Positions 25,373 to 34,051 are shown, numbered from the stretch's first letter. The stretch is DNA of 64,000 bases from Gammaproteobacteria bacterium (GCA_030147845.1 JASBUN010000058.1:1-64000); one strand, 5' to 3'. Program-made: numbers and translations. The notes: generated by a model from the sequence alone, not told the origin.

Positions 25373-25948
25373 TCAATCGCTGAACAAATCCTCCAGCGCT
25401 TTGCTGACCTTCTCCACTACTTCCGGGCCATCGATGTCCATCACTTGGTCTATGACCCATTTATTATCGTGATGCGCGTCGCCCATGATGTGTTGCACGT
25501 GGGTTCCGAAAAAATGCAGAAAACCATAACTCGGACCTTCATCGATTGAGAATTGACAACCGGCATAGCCTTCGGCGCGCCGATTTAGCATATCGATAAA
25601 CGGGCCGCGGTAATCGGCGTCGCCAAACAAGTCGCTGGCATTATCCTGCATATGGTCGGCCAACCGCCGCGCCAACGTGGTAACGAATTCCTGCCGCGCA
25701 TTATCGTCGAGCCGGGCGTACGCCAAGCGGTCCACCACCTGCAACATCATGGAAAGGTATTCGCCGATCACCTTGACGCGCTGTTGGTCGGTGTCGTAAA
25801 TGAAGCGCTCACCATGCAGTGTCTTGGCTTTATCCAACGCCAAACGCCACAGAATATACCCCAAGGCCTGGGCGTTCTCGCGAAGCAATTCGTCCGATGG
25901 TCTGAGCTTCGCTTTCTCTGACCAACGGCTCTTGATGCGTAACGCCAC
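25373..25948 (-). CDS. Uncharacterised helical protein
   Basis: A 191-residue soluble protein of mainly helical character with no motif I can assign. Histidines cluster in the C-terminal part (HFFGTHVQHIMGDAHHD), which could bind a metal. The frame is open 17 codons further upstream, but GTG at 25948 with AGGAG seven bases before it is the better start. It converges with the small acidic gene and appears to be transcribed alone. Confidence 0.68.
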   Translation of the reverse strand: MALRIKSRWSEKAKLRPSDELLRENAQALGYILWRLALDKAKTLHGERFIYDTDQQRVKVIGEYLSMMLQVVDRLAYARLDDNARQEFVTTLARRLADHMQDNASDLFGDADYRGPFIDMLNRRAEGYAGCQFSIDEGPSYGFLHFFGTHVQHIMGDAHHDNKWVIDQVMDIDGPEVVEKVSKALEDLFSD

Positions 25949-26135
25949 GTTTGATCTCCTGCAATAATTTTCCGCAATCCAGTATAGGGAATTCCGCAAG
26001 CGGCGGCGATAAGCGCCGACACTGGCATCCGCGCCTAGTCCATGCTAATTTACTAATATTATAGTGAGTTGGCGCGCCATTACCACACGCTCATCACGCC
26101 ACTGGTAGCGACAACGGCAGCGGCGACGAGAATCC

Positions 26136-27179
26136 ATGAACAACGAACTGCAATCGCTACGCACCGTGGTGCAACGGAACTGCCACATCTCCGACGCCCA
26201 GTTCGCCGGTGACTACACACTGTGTGTATACCTGCTCAAAATGCGCGAGTTCTATCGCTGGGAACGTGGTCTGGCGTTTTCCGACCGCCTACCGAACGAC
26301 GAAGTCGGCGATTGGCTTACCGCTCGCGAAGCGCTATGGGAGAAACTGGCCGATCAACCCTATTCGCCACTGTCTATCGGCGCGCGCGACTATCAACCTT
26401 ACGACAACATTGGCATCAATCAAGCACTCCGTCCGCTGGGGTACTTATACAGTGGCGGCCTCGGCAATGGCTGTCGTCCACACTTTGTGCTCGCCGATCT
26501 GATCAGCGAGGAAACGTGCGACGATTATCGCGTCGTCGTTGCCGGACACGAATTCGCACGCGATCTCACCGCGCCACCGGCAATGGCGATCGAGCGCACC
26601 ATTCTCATCCGGCGCGAGTCCATGCGGCGTATGCTGTGGGAGAAAATCGAAGAGTGGGCGTGGCGTAAACAGGACGGCGCGATGCAACGCGCATTGTCGT
26701 TTTATGATATCGAGCACAACCTTGAATCGGCACTGGACGCAATCACCGATAACGAAGTCGGTGCGGCCATCTTGCATGAGGTCGGAGAGATTCGTGCGGG
26801 CGAGTGCCTCGGCAGCGACTGGCACGAAATGCTCGCCACTTTACCGCACTCGCAGGCGGAGTTAATGGCGCGCGCGGTACGCGATCACTTGGCCGACTGC
26901 CTTTCGACGCTGCCGGCACTGATCAAGGATCCCCGGCCGGCTTCATTGCATTTTTATTTCGGTAATCTACGCGGCATGCGCAAGCAAATCTTTCCCGGCG
27001 CCCAACAAGCCTATCAGCAATGGGTGGAGCAGGACCGCTTGGAACGCCTGCAGGAAATCGCAGCAGAGGGCACCCGACATTGGCGCGACGTAGCCCGCAA
27101 TGTGCTTGAGCTGTTCCGCAAATACGGCGCCGACAGTCCTTCCCGAATCGAACATCTGATTGCCGAAAATCGCCTCTGA
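26136..27179 (+). CDS. Uncharacterised cytoplasmic protein
   Basis: A 347-residue soluble protein. It has many Trp, Arg and acidic residues, including REFYRWERGLAFSDRLP early and a probable helical C-terminus. HEVGEIRAGE around residue 215 looks like a possible metal or active-site region, but I recognise no family. Upstream is a 190-bp gap, and downstream a 2-oxoglutarate oxygenase gene on the same strand after 98 bp. Confidence 0.68.
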   Translation: MNNELQSLRTVVQRNCHISDAQFAGDYTLCVYLLKMREFYRWERGLAFSDRLPNDEVGDWLTAREALWEKLADQPYSPLSIGARDYQPYDNIGINQALRPLGYLYSGGLGNGCRPHFVLADLISEETCDDYRVVVAGHEFARDLTAPPAMAIERTILIRRESMRRMLWEKIEEWAWRKQDGAMQRALSFYDIEHNLESALDAITDNEVGAAILHEVGEIRAGECLGSDWHEMLATLPHSQAELMARAVRDHLADCLSTLPALIKDPRPASLHFYFGNLRGMRKQIFPGAQQAYQQWVEQDRLERLQEIAAEGTRHWRDVARNVLELFRKYGADSPSRIEHLIAENRL

Positions 27180-27277
27180 GATTTCAAACCGCGGTGCCGC
27201 CGACAGGCTGTATTGACGCTCGCACAAAGCACAATCAATAATCGTCGACACACCGCGCAACAGGACGGACGTTTCCA

Positions 27278-27886
27278 ATGCAGCACGATACTCGCGTTCA
27301 AGTTCCACCCTACGAATTCATCGAGGCGAAACCAAATACCTTTATTTTCGAGGTGCACAACGCCTTGCCGAGTCAGCTATGTCGGGAAATGATTCGGCGG
27401 TTCGAGGAAAAGCGCGAGCAACAATACCCGGGACGCATCGGCCAGACGGCCCAACACGATCAAAGCATCAAACGCTCAACCGATCTTGTCGTCAGCGGCA
27501 AGCCGGATTGGAACGACGTCGACCGGAATCTGCATCACTCGATGTCGCTCGCCATGAAAGGCATCCGCGATCGATATCCTTTTTTCACTGGCCGCTTCAA
27601 GGATATGGGCTACGCCATCCAACGTACCGATGCGGGCGAGTTTTATCACTGGCACATTGACGGCGGCAGTCATCAGTTCTCCGAACGCCAATTAGTAGCG
27701 CTGTGGTATCTGAATGATGTCGAAGGACCGGGTGGAGAAACGGAATTTCAGTTTCAGGACATCCGCATCAAACCGGTAGAAGGCAAACTGCTATTGTTCC
27801 CGCCGTTTTGGACCCACGAACATCGTGGCGTAGTTCTGCAACGGGGGGTGAAATACATCGCCACGACTTGGGTGGTGTTCGCCTAG
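27278..27886 (+). CDS. 2-oxoglutarate/Fe(II)-dependent oxygenase, prolyl-hydroxylase type
   Basis: A 202-residue protein with the double-stranded beta-helix core of the 2OG-Fe(II) superfamily. The iron triad is visible as HID (within YHWHIDGG) and a distal His in WTHEHRGV. The lysine of GVKYIATTWVVF is placed to bind the 2-oxoglutarate carboxylate. It hydroxylates an unknown protein or small-molecule substrate. It converges with the GST gene (16 bp between stops). Confidence 0.85.
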   Translation: MQHDTRVQVPPYEFIEAKPNTFIFEVHNALPSQLCREMIRRFEEKREQQYPGRIGQTAQHDQSIKRSTDLVVSGKPDWNDVDRNLHHSMSLAMKGIRDRYPFFTGRFKDMGYAIQRTDAGEFYHWHIDGGSHQFSERQLVALWYLNDVEGPGGETEFQFQDIRIKPVEGKLLLFPPFWTHEHRGVVLQRGVKYIATTWVVFA

Positions 27887-27901
27887 AATGTCCACACCTC
27901 C

Positions 27902-28537
27902 CTAGTCGGCTTGCGGCGGCTCGGGCGGCGGTGTCGGCTGGGGCGGCTTCGTCGAGGCCACCGACGTGCGCGCGGAAAATTGCTCGAACCATGCCGACAA
28001 CGCTGAACGCTGAGGCCTCCAGTCTTCATCCGCAAAACGCAGGTCCATATACGCCAAAGCGCAGCCGGCCGCGATCTGCCCTAAGTTGAGCGCCCCCTCC
28101 CAAGCGGTAACTTCGGATTCAAGCGCATCCAAACCGCGCTGGATAGTATTCCGTTGCAACGTCAGCCAGTCATCGGAGCGCAATTCTTCGGCGCGTTTGA
28201 GCTCTAAAAAGCACAACACGGAAGCATCCAGAATACCGTCGCTCAGCGCTTGCAGGCGTAACACTTGCCAGCGCTCCAAACCGCTATGCGGGATCAGATT
28301 TCCACCACCATAAACCGTATCAAGATATTCGCAAATCACGGGGGAATCATATAGAGTCAGATTGTCGTCGGTAATCAGGACCGGCACTTTGCCCAACGGA
28401 TTGTCGCGCTCCAACTCCCGATCCTCCACCCATGGATTGGTCAGAATACGCTCGATACGATCATCGATGCCCAATTCGATAGCCGTCACCGCAACTTTAC
28501 GAACATAGGGTGACGTCGGCGAGTAACGCAATTTCAT
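27902..28537 (-). CDS. Glutathione S-transferase family protein
   Basis: A 211-residue protein. The N-terminal thioredoxin-like GST domain (YSPTSPYVRKV, then NPLGKVPVLI with the cis-proline, and DSPVICEYLD at the glutathione site) is followed by a helical C-terminal domain. It is similar in layout to E. coli YibF. The last 20 residues are proline-rich and unusual. It conjugates or reduces with glutathione in the cytoplasm; substrate unknown. Confidence 0.9.
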   Translation of the reverse strand: MKLRYSPTSPYVRKVAVTAIELGIDDRIERILTNPWVEDRELERDNPLGKVPVLITDDNLTLYDSPVICEYLDTVYGGGNLIPHSGLERWQVLRLQALSDGILDASVLCFLELKRAEELRSDDWLTLQRNTIQRGLDALESEVTAWEGALNLGQIAAGCALAYMDLRFADEDWRPQRSALSAWFEQFSARTSVASTKPPQPTPPPEPPQAD

Positions 28538-28694
28538 AACAACCTCCGCTGATACGCGCTGTCCAAACTGCGCCTACTTTACCGCGCCGTCGGTGCGGAA
28601 GCGAGCATCTTAACAAGATGTTTTTCCCTGCCTGCGCCGCTGTCGTATACTGCCCTCATCGGTCATGAAACCGCTCCGGTGGATCCGCTCTACA

Positions 28695-29366
28695 ATGCTA
28701 TTGCAGCTCGAAAAAGTAATCGACACAGCGCAACTCGATGTGATTGGACAGGCGTTGAAGCAAGCGCTGTTCGTTGATGGCAAGCTGTCGGCCGGCGCAC
28801 GTGCGCGACGCGTCAAAAATAACCGTGAGATCGACAAGCACAGCCAAGAGGCGGCCTACCTACAGAAGATCATCATGGGCAACCTGCAGGCGCACAATGC
28901 GTTCCGTAGCGCCGCCCTTCCCCATCGCGTCGCAACACCGTTGTTGGCGCGTTACGAGCCGGGAATGACCTACGGCGAACATATTGATGACCCGATCATG
29001 GGCGAATCCTTGCGCTTTCGCTGCGACGTAGCCTGTACCGTGTTCCTGAACGAGCCGGATTTATACGACGGCGGCGAATTGGTCATTCGCACCTCCTTCG
29101 GTGAGCACGCCGTCAAACTGGCAGCAGGTGACGCCATACTGTACCCGGCGTCCAGCCTTCATCACGTTGCACCGGTCACACGCGGCGAACGCCTCGTGGC
29201 GGTCACCTGGGTACACAGCATGATCCGCGAGGCGCACAAGCGCGAACTTCTATACGAGCTAAGCCTTGCACGCGAGCAGTTGATGGCGTCATCGCCGGAA
29301 GCGTTGGAAACCACCCAGGTGGATCATGCCTATGTGAATCTGGTACGCATGTGGGCCGACGTGTAA
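28695..29366 (+). CDS. piuC: PKHD-type Fe(II)/2OG hydroxylase (PiuC/YbiX)
   Basis: A 223-residue protein matching the PiuC/YbiX family in length and motifs: GEHIDDPIMG (HxD iron ligands), YPASSLHHVAPVTRGER (distal His and the 2OG-binding Arg) and WVHSMIR. Family members are often iron-regulated and sit by TonB receptors; no receptor is present here. An in-frame ATG ten codons upstream (28665) is possible, but 28695 fits the family start. Confidence 0.88.
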   Translation: MLLQLEKVIDTAQLDVIGQALKQALFVDGKLSAGARARRVKNNREIDKHSQEAAYLQKIIMGNLQAHNAFRSAALPHRVATPLLARYEPGMTYGEHIDDPIMGESLRFRCDVACTVFLNEPDLYDGGELVIRTSFGEHAVKLAAGDAILYPASSLHHVAPVTRGERLVAVTWVHSMIREAHKRELLYELSLAREQLMASSPEALETTQVDHAYVNLVRMWADV

Positions 29367-29505
29367 GGGTTGTTGTTAGCCATAGCGCAGTACGAACGGG
29401 AAAACATCGCGTCGAAACATGCCGTCAATGGAACGAAGTTTGACGTCGAAATTATGTTCTGCGCCATCGATTCAACTGCCATGCTGCGACTTGGCCGCAC
29501 ACCCG

Positions 29506-29919
29506 TCACTTCGCAAACAGCTGCGCCGGATCAGCAAAGGCCTTGAATTCGAGCGCGTTGCCGCTCGGGTCCAATAAAAACATGGTTGCCTGTTCGCCGG
29601 TCTGTCCTTCGAATCGCAAGTAAGGTTCGACGACAAATTGCACATCCGCCGCCCTCAAGCGGTCCGCCAGCTGCCGCCATTCAGGCATTGTTAGAACGAC
29701 ACCAAAATGCGGCACTGGAACATCGTGGCCATCGACCGTATTGGAGACACGCGCGTGCTCGGCGCCTACATCGAGGTGGGCGACGATCTGATGTCCATAG
29801 AGATCGAAATCAACCCAACGCTCCGAACTCCGACCCTCTGGACACCCCAACAGGTCGCCGTAAAATGCTCGTGCGGACTGCAGATCATGCACTGGAAATG
29901 CTAGATGAAAAGGGTTCAT
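29506..29919 (-). CDS. VOC-family (glyoxalase-like) protein
   Basis: A 137-residue protein with two beta-alpha-beta-beta-beta modules of the vicinal-oxygen-chelate fold ([20 protein letters not shown] at the start, [15 protein letters not shown] near the end). The glutamate in NALEFK and the first histidine are metal-ligand candidates. The reaction is not predictable. Start at the ATG at 29919 rather than nine codons upstream, since the fold begins at once. Confidence 0.85.
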   Translation of the reverse strand: MNPFHLAFPVHDLQSARAFYGDLLGCPEGRSSERWVDFDLYGHQIVAHLDVGAEHARVSNTVDGHDVPVPHFGVVLTMPEWRQLADRLRAADVQFVVEPYLRFEGQTGEQATMFLLDPSGNALEFKAFADPAQLFAK

Positions 29920-29977
29920 GCCTGATTCTCGTGTAGTTCGTGGCATGGAATCGGTGGTCGAGCCGATTAGCGCACAA

Positions 29978-30376
29978 TCAGCGCGATTTTTCGAACTTCA
30001 ATGATGCCGAATTGATGCAATAGCGCATGCCGGTTGGTTGAGGACCGTCGGGAAAAACGTGTCCGAGATGGGCATCACAATGGCTACAGTGTACCTCCGT
30101 GCGCGCCATGCCGAAGGCTGTGTCGGTTTCAAATTCAACGCAGTCGCTGGCACTCGGCGCCCAGAACGATGGCCAGCCCGTGCCCGAATCATATTTCTCG
30201 TCCGAGCGAAACAATTCTGTGTCACAGCAAGCGCAGCGATATACGCCCTCGGCCTTTAGGTCATAATACTCACCAGTAAACGCGGGTTCCGTCCCACCGC
30301 AGCGACATACTTCGTACTGCGTGGCGGAAAGCTCCTGTCGCCATTGAGCGTCTTCTTTGCGGATCTTGTCCACCAT
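29978..30376 (-). CDS. msrB: Peptide-methionine (R)-S-oxide reductase
   Basis: A 132-residue MsrB that reduces methionine-R-sulfoxide in proteins. The catalytic cysteine is in [11 protein letters not shown] near the C-terminus. Two CxxC pairs (CACC and CSHC) form the structural zinc site. The ATG at 30376 is favoured; the upstream extension of 22 codons is not conserved in the family. It follows the divergent VOC gene's region and ends 31 bp from it. Confidence 0.92.
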   Translation of the reverse strand: MVDKIRKEDAQWRQELSATQYEVCRCGGTEPAFTGEYYDLKAEGVYRCACCDTELFRSDEKYDSGTGWPSFWAPSASDCVEFETDTAFGMARTEVHCSHCDAHLGHVFPDGPQPTGMRYCINSASLKFEKSR

Positions 30377-30523
30377 ACTAGAAATCCCCGTTGCTGGAGC
30401 GCTGAAACCGGTTGTGGACGCCAACCAGTGGCGCCCCATCACTCCATCGGCGCGAAATCACCCGCTAATCCCGATGCTATTATCAGCATAGAATAGACTC
30501 CGACTGAGGCAACAATAAATGGA

Positions 30524-30550
30524 TAAAAAAAGGGGGGCAAGCCCCCCTTG
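30524..30550 (-). terminator. Rho-independent terminator of the dsrC-like/Cas6-like cluster
   Basis: On the minus strand AAGGGGGGC-TT-GCCCCCC is followed by seven T residues. It lies about 30 bp past the DsrC-like stop codon and ends that transcript. Confidence 0.9.
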
Positions 30551-30578
30551 TCGCATAACGTTGCAGTCGACGTTAAGC

Positions 30579-30917
30579 CTAGTAACCACCCTTGCGCCGG
30601 CTTTCCGGAAGCCCGGCAACCCGCCCGCCCTGTTTCGAGGGATCTTTGGGGAACAGGTCATAGACGTCTTTCTGGCTGACCTTGGTGCCCCACTTGTCCG
30701 ACATCCCCTTGCAGATGCCGCGCGTATTGGGTTGGCTGCCACCGTCATTGAAATATTCGTCACGCAAAAAGTTGATTAGATCCCAGTGTTTATCAGTCAA
30801 CTCGATGCCTTCAAGCTGCGCGATATGTTTGGCGAGATCTTCGCTCCAGTCTTCCGTATTCTTCAGGAAGCCATTCGCATCGGTCTCGATGGTCTTACCA
30901 CCAAACTCGTATGCCAT
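30579..30917 (-). CDS. DsrC/TusE-family protein without the redox cysteines (RspA-like)
   Basis: A 112-residue homologue of DsrC; compare the N-terminal KTIETD, HWDLINFLRDEY and VAGLPE segments. The C-terminal arm ends AGLPESRRKGGY instead of AGLPKPTGCV. Both sulfur-carrying cysteines of DsrC are replaced by Gly. One Cys remains in the middle (RGICKG). DsrC-like proteins lacking both cysteines have been grouped as regulatory sulfur-related proteins (RspA), so this one cannot form the trisulfide and probably regulates or binds a partner. It is 96 bp after the Cas6-like gene and may share its transcript. Confidence 0.85.
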   Translation of the reverse strand: MAYEFGGKTIETDANGFLKNTEDWSEDLAKHIAQLEGIELTDKHWDLINFLRDEYFNDGGSQPNTRGICKGMSDKWGTKVSQKDVYDLFPKDPSKQGGRVAGLPESRRKGGY

Positions 30918-31013
30918 CTTTAAGTCCTTTCCGATTTACAGTTTGTCAATTTAGTAGGTTGCGAAAGCCAACAAATTTTACTCAAAAACGCTTGGTCTCG
31001 CTATGCCCGAACC

Positions 31014-31703
31014 TCAGTCGTCGTCCGCGGAGATCACCGGCGCGATGCCTTTGTGCGCGATAAATAAGCCACAGCCCAATATACGGTGCGGGCCAAGGCC
31101 TTGTTGTTGCAATACGACGGAGTGCTCCGGGTCCAGGTCCGCCATCATTACGCTGCGCGTCAGTATCTCACGTGTGGGGGTGCGCAGCGTGTGCGACTTA
31201 CCGCACAACAATTTGCGTACGGGTACGCCCAAGGTGTGACACTGATCGGCCACGACTTGCATAAACGCCTCCTCACCGGCGTCCTGCTCGTCGGCTACGT
31301 AGCGCGCAAAAATGGTCGGCGACGTCGTCAACGGCCGGATCGACAACTCACCGATTTCGAGCGCATATCCAGCGACATCCAACCTCGCCCCTACCAACGC
31401 ACCGGCATCGTCCGCACGGTTCCCGGGCAAGCGTAAAGTCATGCGCGTACGGCGTGACAGATACAGTAGTTCATTGTCGGGATCGTCGGGGCGCATCCAG
31501 CCATTTCCGGACTCGGCGCCATGAATCAAATGCACGCCGGCGCGTGGATCCTCAGACATCCACGGCAGCGCCCCAAGCACGGCCTGGGATAACGCAAAGG
31601 CGTGCTCGAGCGGCAGGCACCTACAGTTGATACGGTAAGCCGCGTCGACCACGTCGTCGGAGACTTTATACGGCTTATCAGACGATTTTTCCTGCCAGAA
31701 CAT
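31014..31703 (-). CDS. Solitary Cas6/Cmx6-like protein
   Basis: A 229-residue protein resembling the Cas6 of type I-MYXAN CRISPR systems (Cmx6). Supporting segments are YRINCRCLPLEHAFALSQAV at the start (His33 in the first helix, where Cas6 catalytic His lies), HLIHGAESGNGW, and the C-terminal glycine-rich loop GLGPHRILGCGLF, the G-x-G-x5-G-x-G hallmark of Cas6 RNA-binding proteins. Cas6 cleaves CRISPR repeat RNA. No repeat array or other cas gene is in the window, so this copy may act on another RNA. It starts 1 bp after the preceding stop (TGATATG), hence translationally coupled. Confidence 0.75.
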   Translation of the reverse strand: MFWQEKSSDKPYKVSDDVVDAAYRINCRCLPLEHAFALSQAVLGALPWMSEDPRAGVHLIHGAESGNGWMRPDDPDNELLYLSRRTRMTLRLPGNRADDAGALVGARLDVAGYALEIGELSIRPLTTSPTIFARYVADEQDAGEEAFMQVVADQCHTLGVPVRKLLCGKSHTLRTPTREILTRSVMMADLDPEHSVVLQQQGLGPHRILGCGLFIAHKGIAPVISADDD

Positions 31704-31704
31704 A

Positions 31705-32406
31705 TCAGTTTACCGGTAGAGTTTTGTGAATTTCGTCGCGGTCGAACCACCAATCGTCTTGAACCAGAACATCTACGACGTTGCGCATGCGCACTAGAAA
31801 TTTTTGCGGATCATCCAGCTCGAGTCGAGCGAACCAAAGGTCAAACTGCTCCTGAGTCTGCACATCGCTATGTCGACGCGCGACCTTACCGAGCAATTGG
31901 TTGGCAAAAAATACCAGGCTCTCGCGCTGCTTGTCCTGCGCGCGCAGGTCAACGACGTAGGCGCCGACCGCTGCCGCCACGGCACCGCCGTCGGAATCGT
32001 CAGGGGTTTCGTCGATCACATGACTGATCATATTCAAGGTCAATTCGGGGTCTATCGGGAACGTGACACTCAACCAAATGCCCTGGCCAAGTGCGCTCAG
32101 AGATGCCTCCTGTTCCGATAAAAATAAAATATCGCACGCCTCGACCAAGTGCTGCCACTGATGCGCCTCCAGAAACACATCAAACGCCGGTCGCGCAACG
32201 TTCCACGCTTCCATGTTACGTCCAAGGCCAACCAATATCCGCCCCATCTGCAGGTTGATCAGCGCCGCGTCCATTGGGTTCGCGTCGCGCGGCAATTCGC
32301 GCAAGCGGTCCTCGAGCGCCACCAGTTGCGCCTCGAGCGCACCTGCATTCGCCGTGTCGGCGCCAAGACCAAAATTATCGGGCGATTGTCCGTCGATTGT
32401 ATTCAC
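31705..32406 (-). CDS. Uncharacterised helical-repeat (TPR-like) protein
   Basis: A 233-residue acidic, leucine- and alanine-rich protein. Its helical pairs (LINLQMGRILVGLGRNMEAW, then FDVFLEAHQWQHLVEACDIL) look like TPR-type repeats, suggesting a protein-binding scaffold. Start GTG at 32406 with GGAG at good spacing; the frame continues 15 codons upstream without a site. Coupled to the Cas6-like gene downstream. No named family recognised. Confidence 0.72.
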   Translation of the reverse strand: MNTIDGQSPDNFGLGADTANAGALEAQLVALEDRLRELPRDANPMDAALINLQMGRILVGLGRNMEAWNVARPAFDVFLEAHQWQHLVEACDILFLSEQEASLSALGQGIWLSVTFPIDPELTLNMISHVIDETPDDSDGGAVAAAVGAYVVDLRAQDKQRESLVFFANQLLGKVARRHSDVQTQEQFDLWFARLELDDPQKFLVRMRNVVDVLVQDDWWFDRDEIHKTLPVN

Positions 32407-32463
32407 GAAATGAGTTCTCCGGACGCTGCCCGCCGCCGATAGGCGGCACACTCGCGTCGATTG

Positions 32464-32655
32464 CTAGCGCACCGCGCCACTAAACGCAGCTTCAAGCCGA
32501 TCTTCCCAATCATCGGGTGTATCGGAATACGGCGGCTTTACGTCCATACGAAAAAAAATTTCGCCCCTACGGGCGGCTTCCTGCACCAAGCCGGTCAATT
32601 CCTCGAATGAGGAAATATGATTGTTTTGGAGCAAAATCTCACTCAACCACAACAT
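32464..32655 (-). CDS. Small protein of the Cas6-like cluster
   Basis: A 63-residue protein with alternating helix and charged stretches (SEILLQNNHISSFEELTGLV; then MDVKPPYSDTPDDWEDRLEA). No cysteine or signal. GGGAG precedes the ATG. It lies 18 bp after the TauD-like gene and 57 bp before the helical-repeat gene, all on the minus strand. Unknown function; a possible partner of either neighbour. Confidence 0.72.
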   Translation of the reverse strand: MLWLSEILLQNNHISSFEELTGLVQEAARRGEIFFRMDVKPPYSDTPDDWEDRLEAAFSGAVR

Positions 32656-32673
32656 GTTGCACTCCCATTATCG

Positions 32674-33621
32674 TCAACCGGCCGCGCGTTCGGCGCTGCA
32701 CACGCGATCATAATACCGCGCGCGATAGATCAACCGCACCTTACCGCCGCGCCTATCGTCGCGAAAGCCACTGCGGTTGTGTAGTGCATTGTTGCTGATC
32801 AATCCTTCCCCCGGGCGTAATCGATGACGGAATATAAAGGGCGACTCATCGTTTATGAGGCGCTCCAAGAATTCCACCGCCGCCAAGGTCGCATCATCGC
32901 TCTTCCAAACGACGTTGCGCTTGCGCGCCGTGTAACGCATATGCAGTGCACCAGTAGCAGGATCGACTGAAAACACCGGCCCGGTCCGCTCGGCGCGAAT
33001 CTCGACACCATTTTCGATATTCGCTGGAATAGTCATGGCATCGGCTTGCATCAAGGCTCGGACATAGTCCGGATTTTCGTCGCGCAGAAACAGATAAACC
33101 AGCTCGTGGTCCAAGACGGCGTTCTCACCGCCGCTCGCCGCGTCAGCGACGCAATGCAGCAACATGGCGGAAATTCGCTGTGCCGGTGCGTTGTAATACC
33201 CGTCCGTGTGCCAGTTGAGAGGACGGTCTGTGTATGGGATATAGCCCTCCTTACGGCTGCCCGCGGGCATCGCGCGCAAAGTCGACATGCGATCGTCGTC
33301 GGCGCACAAATGGCCGTCCATGCGCCGCAGGCCGAGCTGTTCGCCCAACGCCCGCACCGCGGCTTTATCGGCCGCGATCGGATCCGCGAGCCGGTACAGC
33401 ACGCTATTGGTCTTGGCGCAAATATGTAGCAAGCGCTTGCGCTCGACATCGCTGAGTGCCCGCGGATCGGCAATATCCACACACAAAGCATCGATTGAGC
33501 GCGGATAGTCGCTTAGCTTCCACCGCCGCCAACGCTGAAACATCGCATCGTCGCTCAGATCAAACGGCGAACCAGACGGCCCAGCCTGGCGGCTGCCGAG
33601 CAACTGTTGAGAATCTGCCAT
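32674..33621 (-). CDS. TauD/TfdA-family 2-oxoglutarate dioxygenase
   Basis: A 315-residue Fe(II)/2OG dioxygenase of the TauD/clavaminate-synthase type. NWHTDGYY gives the HxD iron ligands, NNALHNRSGF the distal His, and GGKVRLIYRARY the 2OG-binding Arg. GGENAVLDHELVY follows the first motif as in TauD relatives. The substrate may be a sulfonate or other organic acid, but that is not shown. It is the first gene of the minus-strand cluster leading to the Cas6-like gene and is divergent from dsrA. Confidence 0.87.
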   Translation of the reverse strand: MADSQQLLGSRQAGPSGSPFDLSDDAMFQRWRRWKLSDYPRSIDALCVDIADPRALSDVERKRLLHICAKTNSVLYRLADPIAADKAAVRALGEQLGLRRMDGHLCADDDRMSTLRAMPAGSRKEGYIPYTDRPLNWHTDGYYNAPAQRISAMLLHCVADAASGGENAVLDHELVYLFLRDENPDYVRALMQADAMTIPANIENGVEIRAERTGPVFSVDPATGALHMRYTARKRNVVWKSDDATLAAVEFLERLINDESPFIFRHRLRPGEGLISNNALHNRSGFRDDRRGGKVRLIYRARYYDRVCSAERAAG

Positions 33622-33842
33622 TGCTCACTCCGAATGGCGCGACCGAGCGACTGGCCGCCACGACGCGACAACTCCGAGCGGTGACGGTGTTGGCACTCCC
33701 GCCACCCCAGCCGGGGCCCGCAACCAAGCCAGTGGCCGCGCCTATCAATGCGCTCGCGCCAACTATTAGATTGAAAGCATTCCGTGCTATATTCAATCTC
33801 TTATGCCTACACTCAAGGTGGCGTCCCCGGCGCTCCAGGGAA

Positions 33843-33860
33843 ATATCCCCTTTGGGATAT
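33843..33860. promoter_or_regulatory. Palindrome in the dsr/TauD divergent region
   Basis: Perfect inverted repeat ATATCCC-CTTT-GGGATAT in the 487-bp gap between the TauD-like gene and dsrA. A second small hairpin, ACCCC-ATCAGC-GGGGT, lies at 33877-33892. These are candidate operators for dsrA or the divergent cluster. No other gene is supported in 33622-34108. Confidence 0.45.
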
Positions 33861-34051
33861 AAGCGTTTGCTAAAACACCCCATCAGCGGGGTATGCGCGC
33901 CGAATCCTATCGCTCTAGAATTCAACGATCGACCCAGAGGCGTTTCCGTTGCTGAATCAGTTGGTAACGCCGATAACGCCCTGAAACCGCGTTTGCGTCG
34001 CACGATAGATTTTCATGCCAGTCGCGTCGTCATGTTACACACGCCGTTGAC

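Noticed and set aside
31014-33621. CRISPR-Cas locus
   Set aside because: Only a Cas6-like protein is present; no direct-repeat array and no Cas3, Cas5, Cas7 or Cas8 gene is seen anywhere in the window.
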